From positions 1 to 6,696 of the forward strand of contig JAKBQO010000083.1 in the NCBI GenBank assembly GCA_021835185.1: DNA of 6,696 nucleotides. The letters run 5' to 3'. A model generated the notes under the pieces. It was not told the origin of the DNA, did no database searches, and saw nothing but the letters and a program-made list of their open reading frames with translations. Both the position numbers and the translations under genes were made by a program. Of the stretch, positions 6,490 to 6,696 are shown piece by piece (position 1 is the first letter of the stretch; every line of letters begins with the position of its first letter). This DNA comes from Thermoplasmata archaeon (GTDB lineage Archaea; Thermoplasmatota; Thermoplasmata; Thermoplasmatales; Thermoplasmataceae).

Positions 6490-6640
6490 CCGGCAACGAC
6501 CTTAAGACTTAGTAATAAGTTCTTGCAATTTATCCACTGAGATAATGACTTCCATGGAAAATATAACTGGAGTCAGATACACTTTTAGTGAAATTAAAAA
6601 GAAATTTATTGAAATATCATTAAAAAAATTTAACATATAA

Positions 6641-6678
6641 GCGGGAAGCCCCATGCGTTAGCTTGGGGAGGATGTCAC
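6641..6678 (+). mobile_element. IS200/IS605-type right end (omega RNA 3' hairpin), orphan
   Basis: The sequence has the GAAGCCCC...GGGGAGGATGTCAC form found at the right ends of archaeal and bacterial tnpB/IS1341-type elements, from established knowledge of the family. CCCCA (6649-6653) pairs with TGGGG (6664-6668). A T-T mismatch follows, then GC/GC (6655-6656 with 6661-6662) closing a GTTA loop. In intact elements tnpB lies immediately upstream on the same strand, and the hairpin is the 3' scaffold of the guide RNA. The bases following the end (here from about 6679) serve as guide. No intact tnpB or tnpA lies upstream in this window; instead hyfB ends at 6394. The element is therefore a relic, a non-autonomous derivative, or a solo omega-RNA locus. 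The exact cleavage boundary after GTCAC is inferred. Confidence 0.65.
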
Positions 6679-6696
6679 TGCTGTTGACTATGAAAT

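Larger units (their letters stand above)
6395..6696. other. Intergenic region 3' of the hyf operon, no intact gene
   Basis: These 302 bases hold no credible intact protein gene on either strand. Composition changes sharply: 6411-6500 has 47 G+C of 90, 6501-6640 has 33 of 140, and 6641-6680 has 25 of 40. The first block contains the possible tnpB relic and a stem; the last is the IS605-type hairpin. The middle block is A-rich with no recognised motif. TTTAACATATAA (6629-6640) could pass for an archaeal TATA box just before the hairpin, but in such A+T-rich sequence this carries little weight. No T-run terminator was found on the plus strand directly after hyfB. Confidence 0.6.

Noticed and set aside
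6545..6640. Small plus-strand reading frame of 31 codons (ATG 6545 or 6554 to TAA 6638), Lys/Ile-rich
   Set aside because: It lies in a block of 24% G+C where such frames are expected by chance, has no Shine-Dalgarno, and resembles no known family.

Overview
The window reads as archaeal and most likely comes from the acidophilic Thermoplasmatales (Ferroplasma, Cuniculiplasma or a relative). The DNA is A+T-rich, with heavy use of ATA (Ile) and AGG/AGA (Arg). Nearly every start codon follows a GGTGAT/GAGGTGAT Shine-Dalgarno sequence. The proteins look like the archaeal, hydrogenase-4-like branch of the complex I superfamily. The genus is an inference; there is no rRNA or other direct marker here.

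Bases 14-6394 hold one tightly packed plus-strand operon of six genes, in the order hyfC-hyfE-hyfF-hyfG-hyfI-hyfB. Every junction overlaps: four are ATGA overlaps and one is a 14-base overlap. The left end is cut within the operon or at its first visible gene, so no promoter is seen. HyfC (NuoH-like), HyfE (NuoK-like plus extra helices) and two antiporter-like subunits, HyfF and HyfB (NuoN/M/L-like), form the membrane arm. HyfG (NuoD/hydrogenase large-subunit fold) and HyfI (NuoB/hydrogenase small-subunit fold) form the peripheral arm.

The main point is that this is not a working [NiFe] hydrogenase. All four Cys ligands of the Ni-Fe centre are replaced in HyfG. The quinone-site HPxxH of complex I is also missing. 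The membrane subunits nevertheless keep the Glu/Lys residues of the proton path, and HyfI keeps the four ligands of the proximal [4Fe-4S] cluster. HyfI also carries an N-terminal half-ferredoxin (CP...CxxCxxC) that could stand in for the separate HyfH/NuoI-type ferredoxin subunit absent from the window. This matches the energy-converting-hydrogenase-related ('Ehr') class, whose physiological reaction is not established. A plausible reading is a redox-driven or redox-sensing ion pump whose electron partner is unknown.

Bases 6395-6696 contain no convincing gene. They form a base-composition mosaic: a G+C-rich stretch (6411-6500, 47 of 90 G+C), a very A+T-rich stretch (6501-6640, 33 of 140), and a G+C-rich hairpin (6641-6680, 25 of 40). 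The hairpin looks like the right end of an IS200/IS605 (tnpB/IS1341-type) element, which is also the 3' end of its omega RNA. No intact tnpB lies upstream. A short read-through of the G+C-rich part resembles a decayed tnpB zinc ribbon, so this is probably the relic of an element that lay against the 3' end of the operon.
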